Positions 8,942-18,642 of a stretch of 64,000 bases of DNA are shown here, piece after piece. Both the position numbers and the translations under genes were made by a program. This DNA is from Dyella acidisoli (GTDB lineage Bacteria > Pseudomonadota > Gammaproteobacteria > Xanthomonadales > Rhodanobacteraceae), in the NCBI RefSeq assembly GCF_030160295.1, contig NZ_BSOB01000010.1:148084-212083 (forward strand), in the 5' to 3' direction. Numbering within the stretch: position 1 is the stretch's first letter; each line of letters begins with the position of its first letter. The notes beneath the pieces are model-generated. The model was not told the DNA's origin and made no database searches. It saw nothing but the letters and a program-made list of their open reading frames with translations.

Positions 8942-10306
8942 TCAGCTCAATCGCCCGGATTTGCGCACGATCAGCATCGCCAGTTCCAGCGACTGCTCGT
9001 AATTCAACCGAGGATCGACCATCGACTTGTAAGCACGCTGCAGATCGGCCTCGCTCAAATCGCGAGCGCCACCCATACATTCCGTGACATCTTCGCCAGT
9101 CAACTCCAGATGCACACCACCGAGCCGCGTACCCGCCGCAGCATGGATATCGAACGCCTGGTCGAGCTCGCTGCGGATATTGTCGAAACGCCGCGTCTTG
9201 TAGCCGTTGGATGTGCTTTCGGTATTGCCGTGCATCGGATCGGCCACCCATAGTACGCGACGGCCTTCGCGCCTCACGGCGTCCAGCAACGGAGGCAGCT
9301 TGGCCGCGATTTGCTCATGGCCCATGCGGTGGATTAGCGTGAGGCGGCCCGGCTCATCTTCTGGATTTAGCGCGTCGATCAACGGCAACAGTTGCTCCGG
9401 CGTGACCGAAGGGCCAACCTTCACGGCGATCGGATTGCGAATGCCACGGAAATACTCCGCATGCGCACCATCCAGCGCGGCGGTGCGCATACCGATCCAG
9501 GGGAAATGCGTGGACAGATTGAACCAGCCATGATGGCGTGGAACCTGGCGCGTGAGTGCTTGTTCGTAATGCAGCAGCAGCGCCTCATGCGAGGTGAAAA
9601 AGTCCACGCGCGTAAAGCCGGCGATGGGGCCCGCCAGCGTTTCCATGAAACGCAGCGAATCGCCAATGCCCGCCACCATGCGCCGGTATTCGGCCGCGAG
9701 CGGCGAGTGCTCCACCCATGCCAGATCCCAGTATTCGGGATGATGCAGATCGGCAAAACCGCCATCGATCAGCGCGCGCACGAAGTTCATGGTGAGCGCG
9801 GAATGCGCATGTGCGCGAATCAGACGCTGCGGATCCGGACGACGGGCTTCAGCTGTGAATTCGGGGCCATTGACGACGTCGCCACGAAAACTTGGCAACG
9901 TGACGCCATCGCGCGTTTCGCTATCGGCTGAGCGCGGTTTGGCGTATTGACCCGCAAAGCGCCCTACGCGCAGCACCGGCTGCTTGAGGCCGTGCACCAG
10001 CACCAGACTCATCTGCAACAGCACCTTGAGGCGGTTGGAAATAATCGGGCTGGTGCAATCCGCGAAACTCTCGGCGCAATCACCGCCCTGCAGCAGAAAA
10101 CGCTTGCCCTGCTGCGCTTCGGCCAATGCTTGCTTCAATGCCAGCACTTCCCACGATGTAACTAGCGGCGGCAGACCCGACAATTCGCTGATCGCCTGGT
10201 TGAGTTCCGCCGCGTCTTCATATTGCGGCTGCTGCAGGGCAACGCGTTGCTGCCAGGACGTGGGTGCCCAATTAAGTTGTTCGATAGCGCGTGCTGCCTG
10301 ATTCAT
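8942..10306 (-). CDS. 3-deoxy-7-phosphoheptulonate synthase, class II
   Basis: 454-aa DAHP synthase of the class II (plant and mycobacterial) type, which condenses phosphoenolpyruvate and erythrose 4-phosphate in the first step of the shikimate pathway. Family landmarks are the N-terminal APTSWQQ, the LLQGGDCAESF segment, the KPRS motif (substrate binding), RLTLIHRMG, WVADPMHGN and the C-terminal GEDVTECMGG. Length is normal for the class. The ATG at 10306 overlaps the TGA of dsbB (ATGA), so the two genes are coupled, although their functions are unrelated. Confidence 0.95.
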   Translation of the reverse strand: MNQAARAIEQLNWAPTSWQQRVALQQPQYEDAAELNQAISELSGLPPLVTSWEVLALKQALAEAQQGKRFLLQGGDCAESFADCTSPIISNRLKVLLQMSLVLVHGLKQPVLRVGRFAGQYAKPRSADSETRDGVTLPSFRGDVVNGPEFTAEARRPDPQRLIRAHAHSALTMNFVRALIDGGFADLHHPEYWDLAWVEHSPLAAEYRRMVAGIGDSLRFMETLAGPIAGFTRVDFFTSHEALLLHYEQALTRQVPRHHGWFNLSTHFPWIGMRTAALDGAHAEYFRGIRNPIAVKVGPSVTPEQLLPLIDALNPEDEPGRLTLIHRMGHEQIAAKLPPLLDAVRREGRRVLWVADPMHGNTESTSNGYKTRRFDNIRSELDQAFDIHAAAGTRLGGVHLELTGEDVTECMGGARDLSEADLQRAYKSMVDPRLNYEQSLELAMLIVRKSGRLS

Positions 10307-10815
10307 AAACGCAACCTCGGCCTCGCGCGCTGCAGGGTGGCGCGAATTGCCAGTATGGATAGAAAAACGAACCACAACAGAGCCCATAGCGGGATGGGCA
10401 GGCCCAGGATCGGCTGGATCTTGGCGCATTCACCGGAGCCGGTGAACACCATCTTCAAGACCTTCGCCAGCGGGAAAGCATCGAACATGTAGCCCAGGTT
10501 GGGACCGCAGGCAGGAATCTGATCCGGCGGCAGCGACATGATCCATAGATGACGTCCGGCGACCACGATGCCAAACGACGCGCCGAGCAGCACCAATCCC
10601 GTGTAGAACCAGCGGCCACCCGCGCGCGGCCCGTGGATAGCCCCCACCAGGAAGAAGGCTGCCATGACCATGAAACCGATACGCTGGAAGATGCACAGCG
10701 GACACGGCTCCAGGCCCCACTGGTATTCGGCAAATAGCGCAAAACCGAGCAGGCCCACGCAGATCAGGAAGCCAACGAGAAAGCTGACGCGATAGGACCA
10801 GCGGAGGGGATTCAT
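10303..10815 (-). CDS. dsbB: Disulfide bond formation protein B
   Basis: 170-aa inner-membrane quinone reductase that reoxidises periplasmic DsbA. It has four membrane helices and both redox cysteine pairs: Cys38-Cys41 (CPLC) in the first periplasmic loop and Cys103 with Cys130 in the second. The start MNPLRW at 10815 is preferred. An in-frame ATG 33 bases upstream would only add a polar tail. It lies between the ribosomal cluster terminator and the DAHP synthase gene, which it overlaps by four bases. Confidence 0.95.
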   Translation of the reverse strand: MNPLRWSYRVSFLVGFLICVGLLGFALFAEYQWGLEPCPLCIFQRIGFMVMAAFFLVGAIHGPRAGGRWFYTGLVLLGASFGIVVAGRHLWIMSLPPDQIPACGPNLGYMFDAFPLAKVLKMVFTGSGECAKIQPILGLPIPLWALLWFVFLSILAIRATLQRARPRLRL

Positions 10816-10894
10816 GACAAAACTTTCGAGGGAGGAGGACGCTGACATTACCCGCTCCCCGCCGCGCTGTCAGCAGGGCTTTGTCGCTACTCCA

Positions 10895-10934
10895 TAAAGC
10901 AACAAACCCCGGCGCGGGCAACCCGGCCGAGGTT
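10895..10934 (-). terminator. Terminator at the end of the ribosomal alpha operon
   Basis: Read on the minus strand, AACCTCGGC pairs with GCCGGGGTT (10934-10926 with 10913-10905, one G-T wobble) and is followed by TGTTGCTTT. It lies 37 bases after the rplQ stop and separates the ribosomal cluster from dsbB. Confidence 0.65.
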
Positions 10935-10970
10935 CGTATTTGGACGTCCAAACGCGAGTTGCGGAGGGAT

Positions 10971-11351
10971 TTACTCGGCCGCCGCGTCGGCGCGCGGACG
11001 GTCCACCAGTTCGACGTACGCCAGCGGGGCATTATCGCCCGGGCGGAAGCCGCACTTGAGAATACGCAGATAACCGCCGGGACGCTCGCGGTAGCGCGGC
11101 CCCAGCTCCACAAACAGCTTGCCCACGGCCTGCTTGTCGCGCAGACGTGCGAAAGCGAGACGGCGATTGGCAACGCTGTCGGTCTTGGCGAGCGTGATCA
11201 GCGGCTCAGCAACACGACGCAGTTCCTTCGCCTTGGGCAGGGTGGTACGGATGAGCTCGTGCTTGATCAGCGACGAGGCCATGTTCTTGAACATCGCTTC
11301 GCGATGGCTGCTGGTGCGATTGAGCTTACGCCCGGATTTCATGTGACGCAT
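10971..11351 (-). CDS. rplQ: 50S ribosomal protein L17
   Basis: 126-aa L17, beginning [20 protein letters not shown], a diagnostic N-terminus. The last ten residues are a variable tail rich in Ala and Asp. It is the last gene of the alpha operon. Unusually, 245 bases separate it from rpoA, with hairpins in between, so it may be partly uncoupled in expression. L17 is a 50S protein that lies near the polypeptide exit tunnel. Confidence 0.98.
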   Translation of the reverse strand: MRHMKSGRKLNRTSSHREAMFKNMASSLIKHELIRTTLPKAKELRRVAEPLITLAKTDSVANRRLAFARLRDKQAVGKLFVELGPRYRERPGGYLRILKCGFRPGDNAPLAYVELVDRPRADAAAE

Positions 11352-11529
11352 GATGAGACTCTCTTGTCTGTTGTTATGAAAAACCGGTCCTTGTGGCCGG
11401 CTTCCCGCGGGTTACCCGCTATCGAAGCCCTTGGTGAAACGGGCTCTTATTAAGAGTGCGGCCATGGATGGCCACTTCTGGTACCGGGCGAGAGCGCTTC
11501 ACACACCCCGCCACTTTCTAACTACCACG

Positions 11530-11586
11530 GCGATCACGAATGATCGCGCTAACACAACGACAACCGCAGTCGAATCCCGACTGCGG
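11530..11586 (-). other. Hairpins in the rpoA-rplQ gap
   Basis: Two inverted repeats lie in the 245-bp space between rpoA and rplQ: CCGCAGTCG/CGACTGCGG (11564-11572 with 11578-11586) and CGATCA/TGATCG (11531-11536 with 11541-11546). On the minus strand the first is followed by GTTGTCGTTGTGTT, only weakly T-rich. They could reduce read-through into rplQ or act in mRNA processing. The remainder of the gap shows nothing recognisable. Confidence 0.45.
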
Positions 11587-11596
11587 CTGCGATACA

Positions 11597-12595
11597 TCAA
11601 CCCAGCTGCATGCCGTGCGAAAGACCCGGCGGCGGCCAGTTTTCCAACTTCATGCCCAGGGCAAGACCACGCACGCCAAGGACATCCTTGATTTCGGTAA
11701 GCGACTTCTTGCCGAGGTTCGGCGTCTTCAGCAGCTCGACCTCGGTCTTCTGCACCAGATCGCCGATGTAGTAGATGCTCTCGGCCTTCAGGCAGTTCGC
11801 CGAACGCACGGTGAGCTCCAGATCGTCGATCGGGCGGAGCAGCAGCGGATCGAAACCACCTTTTTCCGCTTTGTCCGTGGCGCTCTCGCGACGCGAGAAA
11901 TCACCAAACACCGACAGCTGGTCGTTGAGGATTTCAGCGGCCTTGCGCACCGCGTCCTCCGCACCGATGGTGCCGTTCGTCTCGATGTCCAGCACCAGCT
12001 TATCAAGGTTGGTGCGCTGCTCAACGCGAGCCGCATCCACTTCGTAAGCTACGCGCAACACCGGTGCAAACGAGGCATCCAACTGAAGGCGTCCAATCGG
12101 ACGCGCTTCGTCATCAGGATGCTGGCGCGCACTGGCCGGCTGGTAGCCGACGCCACGACGCACCTTCAGGCGCATATTCAGCGCGATGTCCTTGGTCAGA
12201 TGGCAGATCACATGTTCTGGATTGATGATCTCCACCGAATGGTCCACGGCGATGTCGCCGGCCGTGACCACGCCCTTGCCCTTCTTGGCCAGGGTGAGAG
12301 TGACTTCGTCACCCGTATGCTGCCGAATCGCCACTTCCTTGAGGTTGAGCAGGACTTCGATCACGTCCTCCTGCAAACCTTCCAAAGTGGTGTACTCGTG
12401 CAGCACGCCATCGATTTCGACCTCGACGATGGCACTGCCAGGGATCGAGGACAGCAGCACGCGACGAAGCGCATTGCCCAGGGTGTGGCCGAAACCGCGT
12501 TCAAGCGGCTCCACCACCACCTTGGCGCGATTCGGTCCGAGCTGTTCAACGCTGAGGCCACGAGGCCGCAACACGCTAGTTGACGAAACTGCCAT
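11597..12595 (-). CDS. rpoA: DNA-directed RNA polymerase subunit alpha
   Basis: 332-aa alpha subunit. The N-terminal assembly domain (residues 1-235) includes [23 protein letters not shown] linker leads to the C-terminal domain (about 250-325) with the helix-hairpin-helix surface [19 protein letters not shown] that binds UP elements and activators. It scaffolds core polymerase assembly. It lies between rpsD and rplQ in the usual alpha operon order, with 16 bases to rpsD. Confidence 0.98.
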   Translation of the reverse strand: MAVSSTSVLRPRGLSVEQLGPNRAKVVVEPLERGFGHTLGNALRRVLLSSIPGSAIVEVEIDGVLHEYTTLEGLQEDVIEVLLNLKEVAIRQHTGDEVTLTLAKKGKGVVTAGDIAVDHSVEIINPEHVICHLTKDIALNMRLKVRRGVGYQPASARQHPDDEARPIGRLQLDASFAPVLRVAYEVDAARVEQRTNLDKLVLDIETNGTIGAEDAVRKAAEILNDQLSVFGDFSRRESATDKAEKGGFDPLLLRPIDDLELTVRSANCLKAESIYYIGDLVQKTEVELLKTPNLGKKSLTEIKDVLGVRGLALGMKLENWPPPGLSHGMQLG

Positions 12596-12611
12596 GCAGG
12601 GCTCCGGTTGA

Positions 12612-13238
12612 TTACTTCGAGTAAAGCTCGACGATCAGCGCTTCATTGATGTCGGTCGGCAGATCTCCACGATCCGGAACCGACTTGAACGTGCCGGCGA
12701 ACTTCTTGGCATCGACTTCCACCCACTGCGGACGCAGGTCCATCGTGTCGAACACGGTGGCGGCTTCCTGTACGCGCAGCTGATTGCGCGCGCGCTCTGT
12801 CAGAGCGATCTCATCGCCCGGACGAACCTGGTAGGACGGAATATTGACCTTCTTGCCGTTCACCAGCACAGCCTTGTGCGAAACGAGCTGGCGAGCCTGT
12901 GAACGCGTCACTGCAAAACCCATGCGGTAGACGACATTGTCCAGACGGCTTTCCAGCAGGCGCAGCAAGTTTTCGCCAGTGTTGCCCTTGAGGGTCGATG
13001 CCTTGGTGTAGTAGTTGCTGAACTGACGCTCAAGCACACCATAGATGCGCTTGACCTTCTGCTTCTCGCGCAGCTGAACAGCGTAGTCGGACATGCGCAT
13101 GCGCTTGTTGGCGCCATGCTGACCGGGCTTGTTCTCCAGCTTGCACTTGGAATCGATCGCGCGCGCTGGGCTCTTCAGACTGAGATCCGAACCTTCGCGA
13201 CGCGCGAGTTTGCAGGTAGCTCCACGATAACGTGCCAT
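12612..13238 (-). CDS. rpsD: 30S ribosomal protein S4
   Basis: 208-aa S4, a primary 16S rRNA binder at the 5' domain and, in E. coli, the translational repressor of the alpha operon. It has the standard [16 protein letters not shown] start, the PGQHGA segment and the S4 RNA-binding domain ([34 protein letters not shown]). It lacks the four-cysteine zinc motif of the C+ form. It starts 11 bases after rpsK ends. Confidence 0.98.
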   Translation of the reverse strand: MARYRGATCKLARREGSDLSLKSPARAIDSKCKLENKPGQHGANKRMRMSDYAVQLREKQKVKRIYGVLERQFSNYYTKASTLKGNTGENLLRLLESRLDNVVYRMGFAVTRSQARQLVSHKAVLVNGKKVNIPSYQVRPGDEIALTERARNQLRVQEAATVFDTMDLRPQWVEVDAKKFAGTFKSVPDRGDLPTDINEALIVELYSK

Positions 13239-13249
13239 GGTTGTGCTCC

Positions 13250-13636
13250 TTAGACGCGACGCTTCTTGGGGGGACGGCAGCCGTTATGCGGAATCGGCGT
13301 TACGTCGATGATGTTGAGAACCTTGTAGCCGAGGGCGTTCAGCGAACGCACCGCCGACTCACGGCCCGGGCCTGGGCCCTTGATCCGCACTTCCACCGTC
13401 TTCACGCCGTATTCGCCAGCAGCGCGGCCAGCCTTTTCGGCGGCGACCTGGGCAGCGAACGGAGTGGACTTGCGCGAACCGCGGAAGCCCGCACCACCAG
13501 CAGTCGCCCAAGAGAGCGCATTGCCCTGACGATCAGTGATGGTGACGATGGTGTTGTTGAAGGAGGCCTGCACGTGAGCCACCGCATCGGTGACAACGCG
13601 CTTGACTTTCTTCTTAGTCTTAACCGGCTTTGCCAT
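13250..13636 (-). CDS. rpsK: 30S ribosomal protein S11
   Basis: 128-aa S11 of the small-subunit platform, next to the Shine-Dalgarno helix. It carries the diagnostic blocks [29 protein letters not shown] and the C-terminal [18 protein letters not shown]. It lies between rpsM and rpsD with gaps of 12 and 11 bases, as in a normal alpha operon. Confidence 0.98.
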   Translation of the reverse strand: MAKPVKTKKKVKRVVTDAVAHVQASFNNTIVTITDRQGNALSWATAGGAGFRGSRKSTPFAAQVAAEKAGRAAGEYGVKTVEVRIKGPGPGRESAVRSLNALGYKVLNIIDVTPIPHNGCRPPKKRRV

Positions 13637-13648
13637 GACTTATTCCAA

Positions 13649-14005
13649 TTATTTCTTGATCGCGCGACGCGGGCCCTTACGGGTGCGCGCATTGGTACGC
13701 GTGCGCTGGCCGCGCACCGGCAAGCCGCGGCGGTGGCGCAGACCGCGGTAGCAACCCAGATCCATCAAACGCTTGATGGCGATACCGACCTCGCGACGTA
13801 GATCGCCTTCTACCACGTACTTCGCGATCTCGTGGCGGATTTTCTCCACCTCACCCTCGCTGAGCGACTTGATCTGAACGTTCGGGCTCACACCCGCGTC
13901 CGCGCAGACCTTCTTGGCCCGGCTGCGACCGATTCCGTAGATGCTCTGCAGGCCAACCCAGACGTGTTTCTGGACCGGCAAATTGACACCCGCAATGCGC
14001 GCCAT
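13649..14005 (-). CDS. rpsM: 30S ribosomal protein S13
   Basis: 118-aa S13 of the head of the small subunit, forming bridges to the 50S. The start [10 protein letters not shown] at 14005 is the family start. An in-frame ATG 42 bases upstream is rejected. The C-terminal tail [14 protein letters not shown], which contacts P-site tRNA, is intact. The gene follows secY directly. No rpmJ (L36) lies in the 122-base gap, where many gammaproteobacteria have it. Confidence 0.98.
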   Translation of the reverse strand: MARIAGVNLPVQKHVWVGLQSIYGIGRSRAKKVCADAGVSPNVQIKSLSEGEVEKIRHEIAKYVVEGDLRREVGIAIKRLMDLGCYRGLRHRRGLPVRGQRTRTNARTRKGPRRAIKK

Positions 14006-14127
14006 GATGTACTTTCTCCGATGCTTTCTTGCGCGGTAAACGCGCAATTCTAACCTTAATCAAACTGTCAGGAAAGTCCTGCGGTACCAATGGATACCGC
14101 TGCTTTCCACCGGGACCCGCCTGCACC

Positions 14128-15453
14128 TCAGCCGCGGCGCAGGTTGGCCTTCTTGAGCAAACCTTCGTACTGGTGGCTGACCAGATGCGCCTGCACCTGA
14201 GCCGTGAAATCCATCACCACCACCACCACGATCAGCAGCGAAGTGCCGCCGAAGTAGAACGGAACATGCCAGGCGTTCTGCATGAACGTCGGCACCAGAC
14301 AGACCAGCACCAAGTAGATGGCACCCACGCCGGTCAGACGGGTCATTACCGAATCGATGTAGTCGGCGGTCGAACGACCCGGGCGGATACCCGGAATCAG
14401 CGCACCGGATCGCTTCAGGTTGTCGGCCGTGTCCTGCGAGTTGAAAACAATCGCCGTATAGAAGAAGGCGAAAGTGATCACCAAAACCGCGTAGACGATG
14501 TCGTACAGCGGCTCACCTGGAGTCAGCACCTGGATCAGATTCTGCAACCAGCGAGACTGGTGGCTAGCGTTACCCCAGGTAGCAGCCATCGCCGGGAACA
14601 TCAGAATACTGTTCGCGAAAATGGGGGGGATTACGCCCGACATGTTGATCTTCAGCGGCAGATGCGAGGTCTGGTTCATGTACGAGCGTTGTCCGCCCGA
14701 ACGTCGCGCATAGTTCACGGTGATGCGTCGCTGCGCACGCTCCATGAATACCACGAACGCCGTTACCACCAGCACCAATACTGCCACCATGACCAGCTTG
14801 ATCGTGCTCAGCTCGCCATTGCTCGACATGGATAATGTGTGCACCACCGCATTCGGCAGACCCGCCACAATACCCGCGAAGATCAGCAGCGAAATACCGT
14901 TGCCGATCCCACGCTCGGTCATCTGTTCACCGAGCCACATAAGGAACAGCGAACCAGCCGTCAGGCCGACCACCGAGGACAAAATGAACCCAAACCCCGG
15001 CATGTAGACTACCGGCACACCGCCAGATGTCTGCTGCTTCATCAGCGCCACGGCGATACCGAATGCCTGGAAGGCTGACAAACCGACCGTGCCGATACGG
15101 GTGTACATCGTCAGCTGACGCTGTCCCGACTGACCCTCCTTACGGAGAGCCTGCAGACTGGGAATGACCGACCCCATCATCTGCACCACGATCGACGCAG
15201 AGATATACGGCACCACGCCCAGGGCGAACACCGAGAAGCGGCCCAGTGAGCCACCCGAGAACATGTTGAACATGTCCAGGATGCCACCGGTCTGACCGAT
15301 TAGGTTCGCCATGGCATCCGGGTTCACGCCAGGCACGGGAATGAACGAGCCGAGGCGGTACACAATCAGCGCACCGATCACGAAGAAGATGCGCTGACGC
15401 AGCTCGGTCAATTTGCCGAGCGATCCGACCGATGTGCCCTTGGCTGCGGCCAC
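14128..15453 (-). CDS. secY: Protein translocase subunit SecY
   Basis: 441-aa channel-forming subunit of the SecYEG translocon, with ten predicted membrane helices. Family signatures are IPVPGVNPDAM in the plug region, LGVVPYISASIVVQ, and the cytoplasmic loop RRITVNYARR. It lies in the spc operon after rplO (3-base gap) and before rpsM, the usual place. The partner gene secE is not in the window. Confidence 0.98.
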   Translation of the reverse strand: MAAAKGTSVGSLGKLTELRQRIFFVIGALIVYRLGSFIPVPGVNPDAMANLIGQTGGILDMFNMFSGGSLGRFSVFALGVVPYISASIVVQMMGSVIPSLQALRKEGQSGQRQLTMYTRIGTVGLSAFQAFGIAVALMKQQTSGGVPVVYMPGFGFILSSVVGLTAGSLFLMWLGEQMTERGIGNGISLLIFAGIVAGLPNAVVHTLSMSSNGELSTIKLVMVAVLVLVVTAFVVFMERAQRRITVNYARRSGGQRSYMNQTSHLPLKINMSGVIPPIFANSILMFPAMAATWGNASHQSRWLQNLIQVLTPGEPLYDIVYAVLVITFAFFYTAIVFNSQDTADNLKRSGALIPGIRPGRSTADYIDSVMTRLTGVGAIYLVLVCLVPTFMQNAWHVPFYFGGTSLLIVVVVVMDFTAQVQAHLVSHQYEGLLKKANLRRG

Positions 15454-15456
15454 GTG

Positions 15457-15888
15457 TTACTCCACGCTGCCGCCGGCAGCTTCGATGGCGGTCTTAGCAC
15501 CGGCCGTAACCAGAAGACCGGACAACTTCACCGCGCGGCCGATCTCACCTTTGGCGACAACCTTCACCTTCTTGGCGTGGCTGTCGATCAGGCCAGCCTG
15601 ATGAAGTACAACGGCGTCGATCACATCGGCCTTCAGGCCGGCAAGCTGGTAAAGAAAAACTTGCTGGCTCTCAGCCTTCTTCTGCGATCGGAAGCCGACT
15701 TTCGGCAGACGGCGTTGCAGCGGCATCTGACCACCCTCAAAGCCGAGGCGATGGGTACGACCCGTACGGGCATGCTGACCCTTGTGACCACGACCAGCAG
15801 TCTTACCGACGCCCGAGCCAATACCACGACCGACGCGCAAACGTGTTTTACGCGAACCAGCAGCGGGCTTGATGTCATTCAATCGCAT
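15457..15888 (-). CDS. rplO: 50S ribosomal protein L15
   Basis: 143-aa L15, a late assembly protein of the large subunit. The N-terminus MRLNDIKPAAGSRKTRLRVG and the basic Gly-rich stretch GRGIGSGVGKTAGRGHKGQ are diagnostic. It follows rpmD by 5 bases and precedes secY by 3 bases. Confidence 0.98.
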   Translation of the reverse strand: MRLNDIKPAAGSRKTRLRVGRGIGSGVGKTAGRGHKGQHARTGRTHRLGFEGGQMPLQRRLPKVGFRSQKKAESQQVFLYQLAGLKADVIDAVVLHQAGLIDSHAKKVKVVAKGEIGRAVKLSGLLVTAGAKTAIEAAGGSVE

Positions 15889-15893
15889 GATGC

Positions 15894-16082
15894 TTACTCC
15901 TCAACCCGCACCAGGTAATAGACCGTGTTGATCAGCCCACGCACTTGCGGACTGTCCTTCAATTCACGGACGTCATTGGTCTTGTTCAGACCCAGCGCCT
16001 TCACGCTAAGGCGATGACGGGCCTGTACACCACGCAGGCCCTTAACCAGGCGAACGCGGACGGTTTTTTCGGTATTAGCCAT
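15894..16082 (-). CDS. rpmD: 50S ribosomal protein L30
   Basis: 62-aa L30, a small 50S protein. The start [15 protein letters not shown] at 16082 overlaps the end of rpsE by eight bases. An in-frame upstream start would only read the rpsE region and is rejected. The core [19 protein letters not shown] is family-typical. It lies between rpsE and rplO as in other spc operons. Confidence 0.97.
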   Translation of the reverse strand: MANTEKTVRVRLVKGLRGVQARHRLSVKALGLNKTNDVRELKDSPQVRGLINTVYYLVRVEE

Positions 16083-16584
16083 TGCCCAGCACCTCTTCCA
16101 CAGTCTTGCCGCGCTTAGCTGCGATCTGCTTCGGCGAGGCAACGGCCTGCAGGCCTTTGATGGTGGCGCGCACCAGATTGATTGGGTTGCGCGAGCCAAC
16201 AGCCTTGGCCAGCACGTTCTTCACACCGACCACTTCCAGCACCGCGCGCATGGCACCGCCGGCGATCACACCAGTACCTTCAGAAGCCGGCTGCATGTAC
16301 ACACGCGCCGCACCGTGGTTGGCCTTGATGGCGTACCAAAGCGTGCCGTTGTTCAGATCGATGCTCACCATGTTGCGGCGTGCACGATCCATAGCTTTAG
16401 AGATGGCCACCGGCACTTCGCGCGCCTTGCCATAACCAAAGCCGACCTTACCCTCGCCGTCACCGACCACGGTCAGTGCGGTGAAACTCATCTGGCGGCC
16501 ACCCTTGACGGTCTTAGCCACGCGGTTAACGGCTATCAGCTTCTCGAGCAGGCCGTCTGAATTTTCGCGATCAGTAGAAGACAT
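16075..16584 (-). CDS. rpsE: 30S ribosomal protein S5
   Basis: 169-aa S5, important for decoding accuracy and the site of spectinomycin and ram mutations in E. coli. The double-stranded-RNA-binding fold includes [20 protein letters not shown], followed by [14 protein letters not shown] and the C-terminal [13 protein letters not shown]. The end overlaps rpmD by eight bases. Upstream, 75 bases separate it from rplR. Confidence 0.98.
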   Translation of the reverse strand: MSSTDRENSDGLLEKLIAVNRVAKTVKGGRQMSFTALTVVGDGEGKVGFGYGKAREVPVAISKAMDRARRNMVSIDLNNGTLWYAIKANHGAARVYMQPASEGTGVIAGGAMRAVLEVVGVKNVLAKAVGSRNPINLVRATIKGLQAVASPKQIAAKRGKTVEEVLGNG

Positions 16585-16659
16585 TATCTTTTCCGTATGC
16601 CCGGACCATCCGGGACTTTTACTTGCGGCTGAGCCGCTTGGAGTTGTTGTGGTTACTGC

Positions 16660-17013
16660 TTAGAACTTGAGACCAGCTTCACGAGCCGCATCGGCCAACG
16701 CCTTGATACGACCGTGGTAGCGGAATCCGGAGCGGTCGAATGCGACGGCCTCGATGCCAGCGGCCTTGGCACGCTCGGCGATTGCCTTGCCGACCGCAAC
16801 GGCTGCATCGACGTTCTTGGTGCCCTTCAGGCCTTCAGCCACCGATTTCTGCACCGTCGAGGCCGCGGCTACTACGTTCACACCTGACGCGTCGAACACT
16901 TGGGCGTAGAGGTGCTGACCGGTGCGATGCACGGACAGGCGCGCCACTCCGAGTTTGCGAATGTGAGCACGCGTGGATTTGGCGCGGCGCAGACGAGCTT
17001 CTTTCTTGTTCAT
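16660..17013 (-). CDS. rplR: 50S ribosomal protein L18
   Basis: 117-aa L18, which binds 5S rRNA together with L5 and L25. The basic N-terminus [20 protein letters not shown] and the C-terminal [20 protein letters not shown] are diagnostic. It lies between rplF and rpsE. Confidence 0.98.
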   Translation of the reverse strand: MNKKEARLRRAKSTRAHIRKLGVARLSVHRTGQHLYAQVFDASGVNVVAAASTVQKSVAEGLKGTKNVDAAVAVGKAIAERAKAAGIEAVAFDRSGFRYHGRIKALADAAREAGLKF

Positions 17014-17063
17014 CGTAAATCTCTCCAGGAAACGGATCGGCTATTTGGCGGAATAGCCCGCCA

Positions 17064-17591
17064 TTAGGCCTTCTTGGCTTCCTTCAGGGTGATCTTCTCG
17101 CCGGCATAGCGCACGCCTTTGCCCTTGTAGGGCTCCGGTGGACGATAGCCACGAATCTTGGCGGCAACCTCACCGACCAGCTGCTTGTCCGAACCCTTGA
17201 TGAGGATTTCGGTCTGCGTGGGGGTCTCGAGGGTGATGCCTTCCGGCGCATTGAACACCACCGGATGGGAATAGCCGAGGCTTAGGTTGAGCGCCTTGCC
17301 AGCCATCGATGCGCGGTAACCCACGCCGACCAGCTCCAGCTTGCGCTCATAACCTTCGGAAACGCCCTTGATCATATTGGCCAGCAGCGCACGGATGGTG
17401 CCGCCGAATTTGTCCTCGGCGCCTTCGGCGACCTGGACGTTGACCACACCGCCGTCTACGGACACCGAAGCGCCTGGCAGCATGTGGACCGACAAAGCGC
17501 CCTTCGGGCCCTTCACGGCAATGCTGTCCTCAGCGATTTTGAGCTCGACGCCCTTGGGCAGGTTGATAGGTTTCTTGGCAACACGAGACAT
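17064..17591 (-). CDS. rplF: 50S ribosomal protein L6
   Basis: 175-aa L6, with two repeated alpha/beta domains near the GTPase centre. The start [16 protein letters not shown] and the C-terminal [19 protein letters not shown] are diagnostic. It follows rpsH by ten bases. Confidence 0.98.
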   Translation of the reverse strand: MSRVAKKPINLPKGVELKIAEDSIAVKGPKGALSVHMLPGASVSVDGGVVNVQVAEGAEDKFGGTIRALLANMIKGVSEGYERKLELVGVGYRASMAGKALNLSLGYSHPVVFNAPEGITLETPTQTEILIKGSDKQLVGEVAAKIRGYRPPEPYKGKGVRYAGEKITLKEAKKA

Positions 17592-17601
17592 CGGGAACTC
17601 C

Positions 17602-17997
17602 TTACGCGACCAGGCCGATGACTTCGCCGCCCACGCCCTTGGCGCGAGCCTGTGCGTCTGTCAGCAGACCAGCGGACGTCGAAATGATCGAAATGCCCAG
17701 GCCACCGAGCACCTTCGGCAACTCGTCCTTGCCGCGATACACGCGCAGGCCCGAACGACTGACGCGCTCAATGCGCTCGATCGCCGGACGGCCTTCGAAA
17801 TACTTGAGCTTGATCTCGAGCACCGGTTTGCCCTCCCCACTGGAGGTCTTGGCGTCGAGAATGTAGCCCTCGTTCTTAAGAAGGTTGGCTAGTGCCACCT
17901 TCAGCTTCGACGACGGCACGCTAACAGCCTGCTTGCCCGTAGCTTGGGCGTTGCGGATGCGCGTAAACAGATCGGCGATGGGATCAGTCATGCTCAT
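17602..17997 (-). CDS. rpsH: 30S ribosomal protein S8
   Basis: 131-aa S8, a primary 16S rRNA binder and, in E. coli, the repressor of the spc operon through a site near rplE. The sequence [18 protein letters not shown] and the C-terminal [18 protein letters not shown] are typical. ATG 17997 is chosen because GAAGGA lies a few bases upstream. A 311-bp gap, much longer than usual, separates it from rpsN. Confidence 0.97.
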   Translation of the reverse strand: MSMTDPIADLFTRIRNAQATGKQAVSVPSSKLKVALANLLKNEGYILDAKTSSGEGKPVLEIKLKYFEGRPAIERIERVSRSGLRVYRGKDELPKVLGGLGISIISTSAGLLTDAQARAKGVGGEVIGLVA

Positions 17998-18308
17998 GAA
18001 AACTTCCTTCAGAGTGCACCGATATCCGATAAAACCGGAAATCAATTTAGATTGTGAGCGGTCGAACAGACCAGCCTGCGATGCGCAGACCGTCGATCAT
18101 AACAGCCTTTTCCAGTTTTTGCGAATATCGATACGACAAAGTAGTCGTAGCCCTTCGCTCAATCCTCGAGTTGAGGATTCGAGCGAAAGGTTCGGGCTTG
18201 TGGGAAATTCGATACTTTCAAAACGAAAGGCCGAAAACCACCAACAATTCTGGCGAGGTCAACTCCTCACCCGCCTCTCCCGCTTGGAGAGAGATTACTG
18301 CAACCGCC
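17998..18308. other. Hairpin-rich 311-bp gap between rpsN and rpsH inside the spc operon
   Basis: No gene is evident here. It holds a long imperfect hairpin (18153-18188: TTCGCTCAATCCTC against GAGGATTCGAGCGAA, about 14 pairs with one bulge), a smaller one, TACGAC/GTCGTA (18131-18149), and a CTCACCCGCCTCTCCC/GGAGAGAG segment (18266-18294) like the REP-type elements at 29.9, 30.8 and 60.7 kb. It reads as an intergenic repeat cluster inserted into a ribosomal operon. I see no convincing promoter. Confidence 0.6.
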
Positions 18309-18614
18309 TTACCAGCTGGCCTTGCGAAGACCCGGAACGTCACCACGCATGGTAGCTTCACGCAGCTTGTTACGGCCGAGGCCAAATTTGCGGTACACGC
18401 CACGCGGACGGCCCGACAGTTCGCATCGATTGCGCAGGCGACTGGCGCTGGAATCACGAGGCAGCTTCTGCAGCTTGGTCTGCGCGTCCATCTTTTCCTC
18501 GTACGAGGACTTCGGACTGGCCACGACAGCCTTCAGCTCGGCTCGCTTGGTGGCGTACTTCTTGATGAGTTTGGACCGCTTGATATCGCGGTTAACCATG
18601 GAGGTCTTTGCCAT
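18309..18614 (-). CDS. rpsN: 30S ribosomal protein S14
   Basis: 101-aa S14 of the long, zinc-free (C-) type, needed for assembly of the 30S head. The start [16 protein letters not shown] at 18614 is the family start. The frame extends upstream but into rplE. The C-terminus [18 protein letters not shown]...GLRKASW is diagnostic. It lies 28 bases after rplE. Confidence 0.98.
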   Translation of the reverse strand: MAKTSMVNRDIKRSKLIKKYATKRAELKAVVASPKSSYEEKMDAQTKLQKLPRDSSASRLRNRCELSGRPRGVYRKFGLGRNKLREATMRGDVPGLRKASW

Positions 18615-18642
18615 AAATCTCTCGAGTGTCCGTTGCAGCGCT

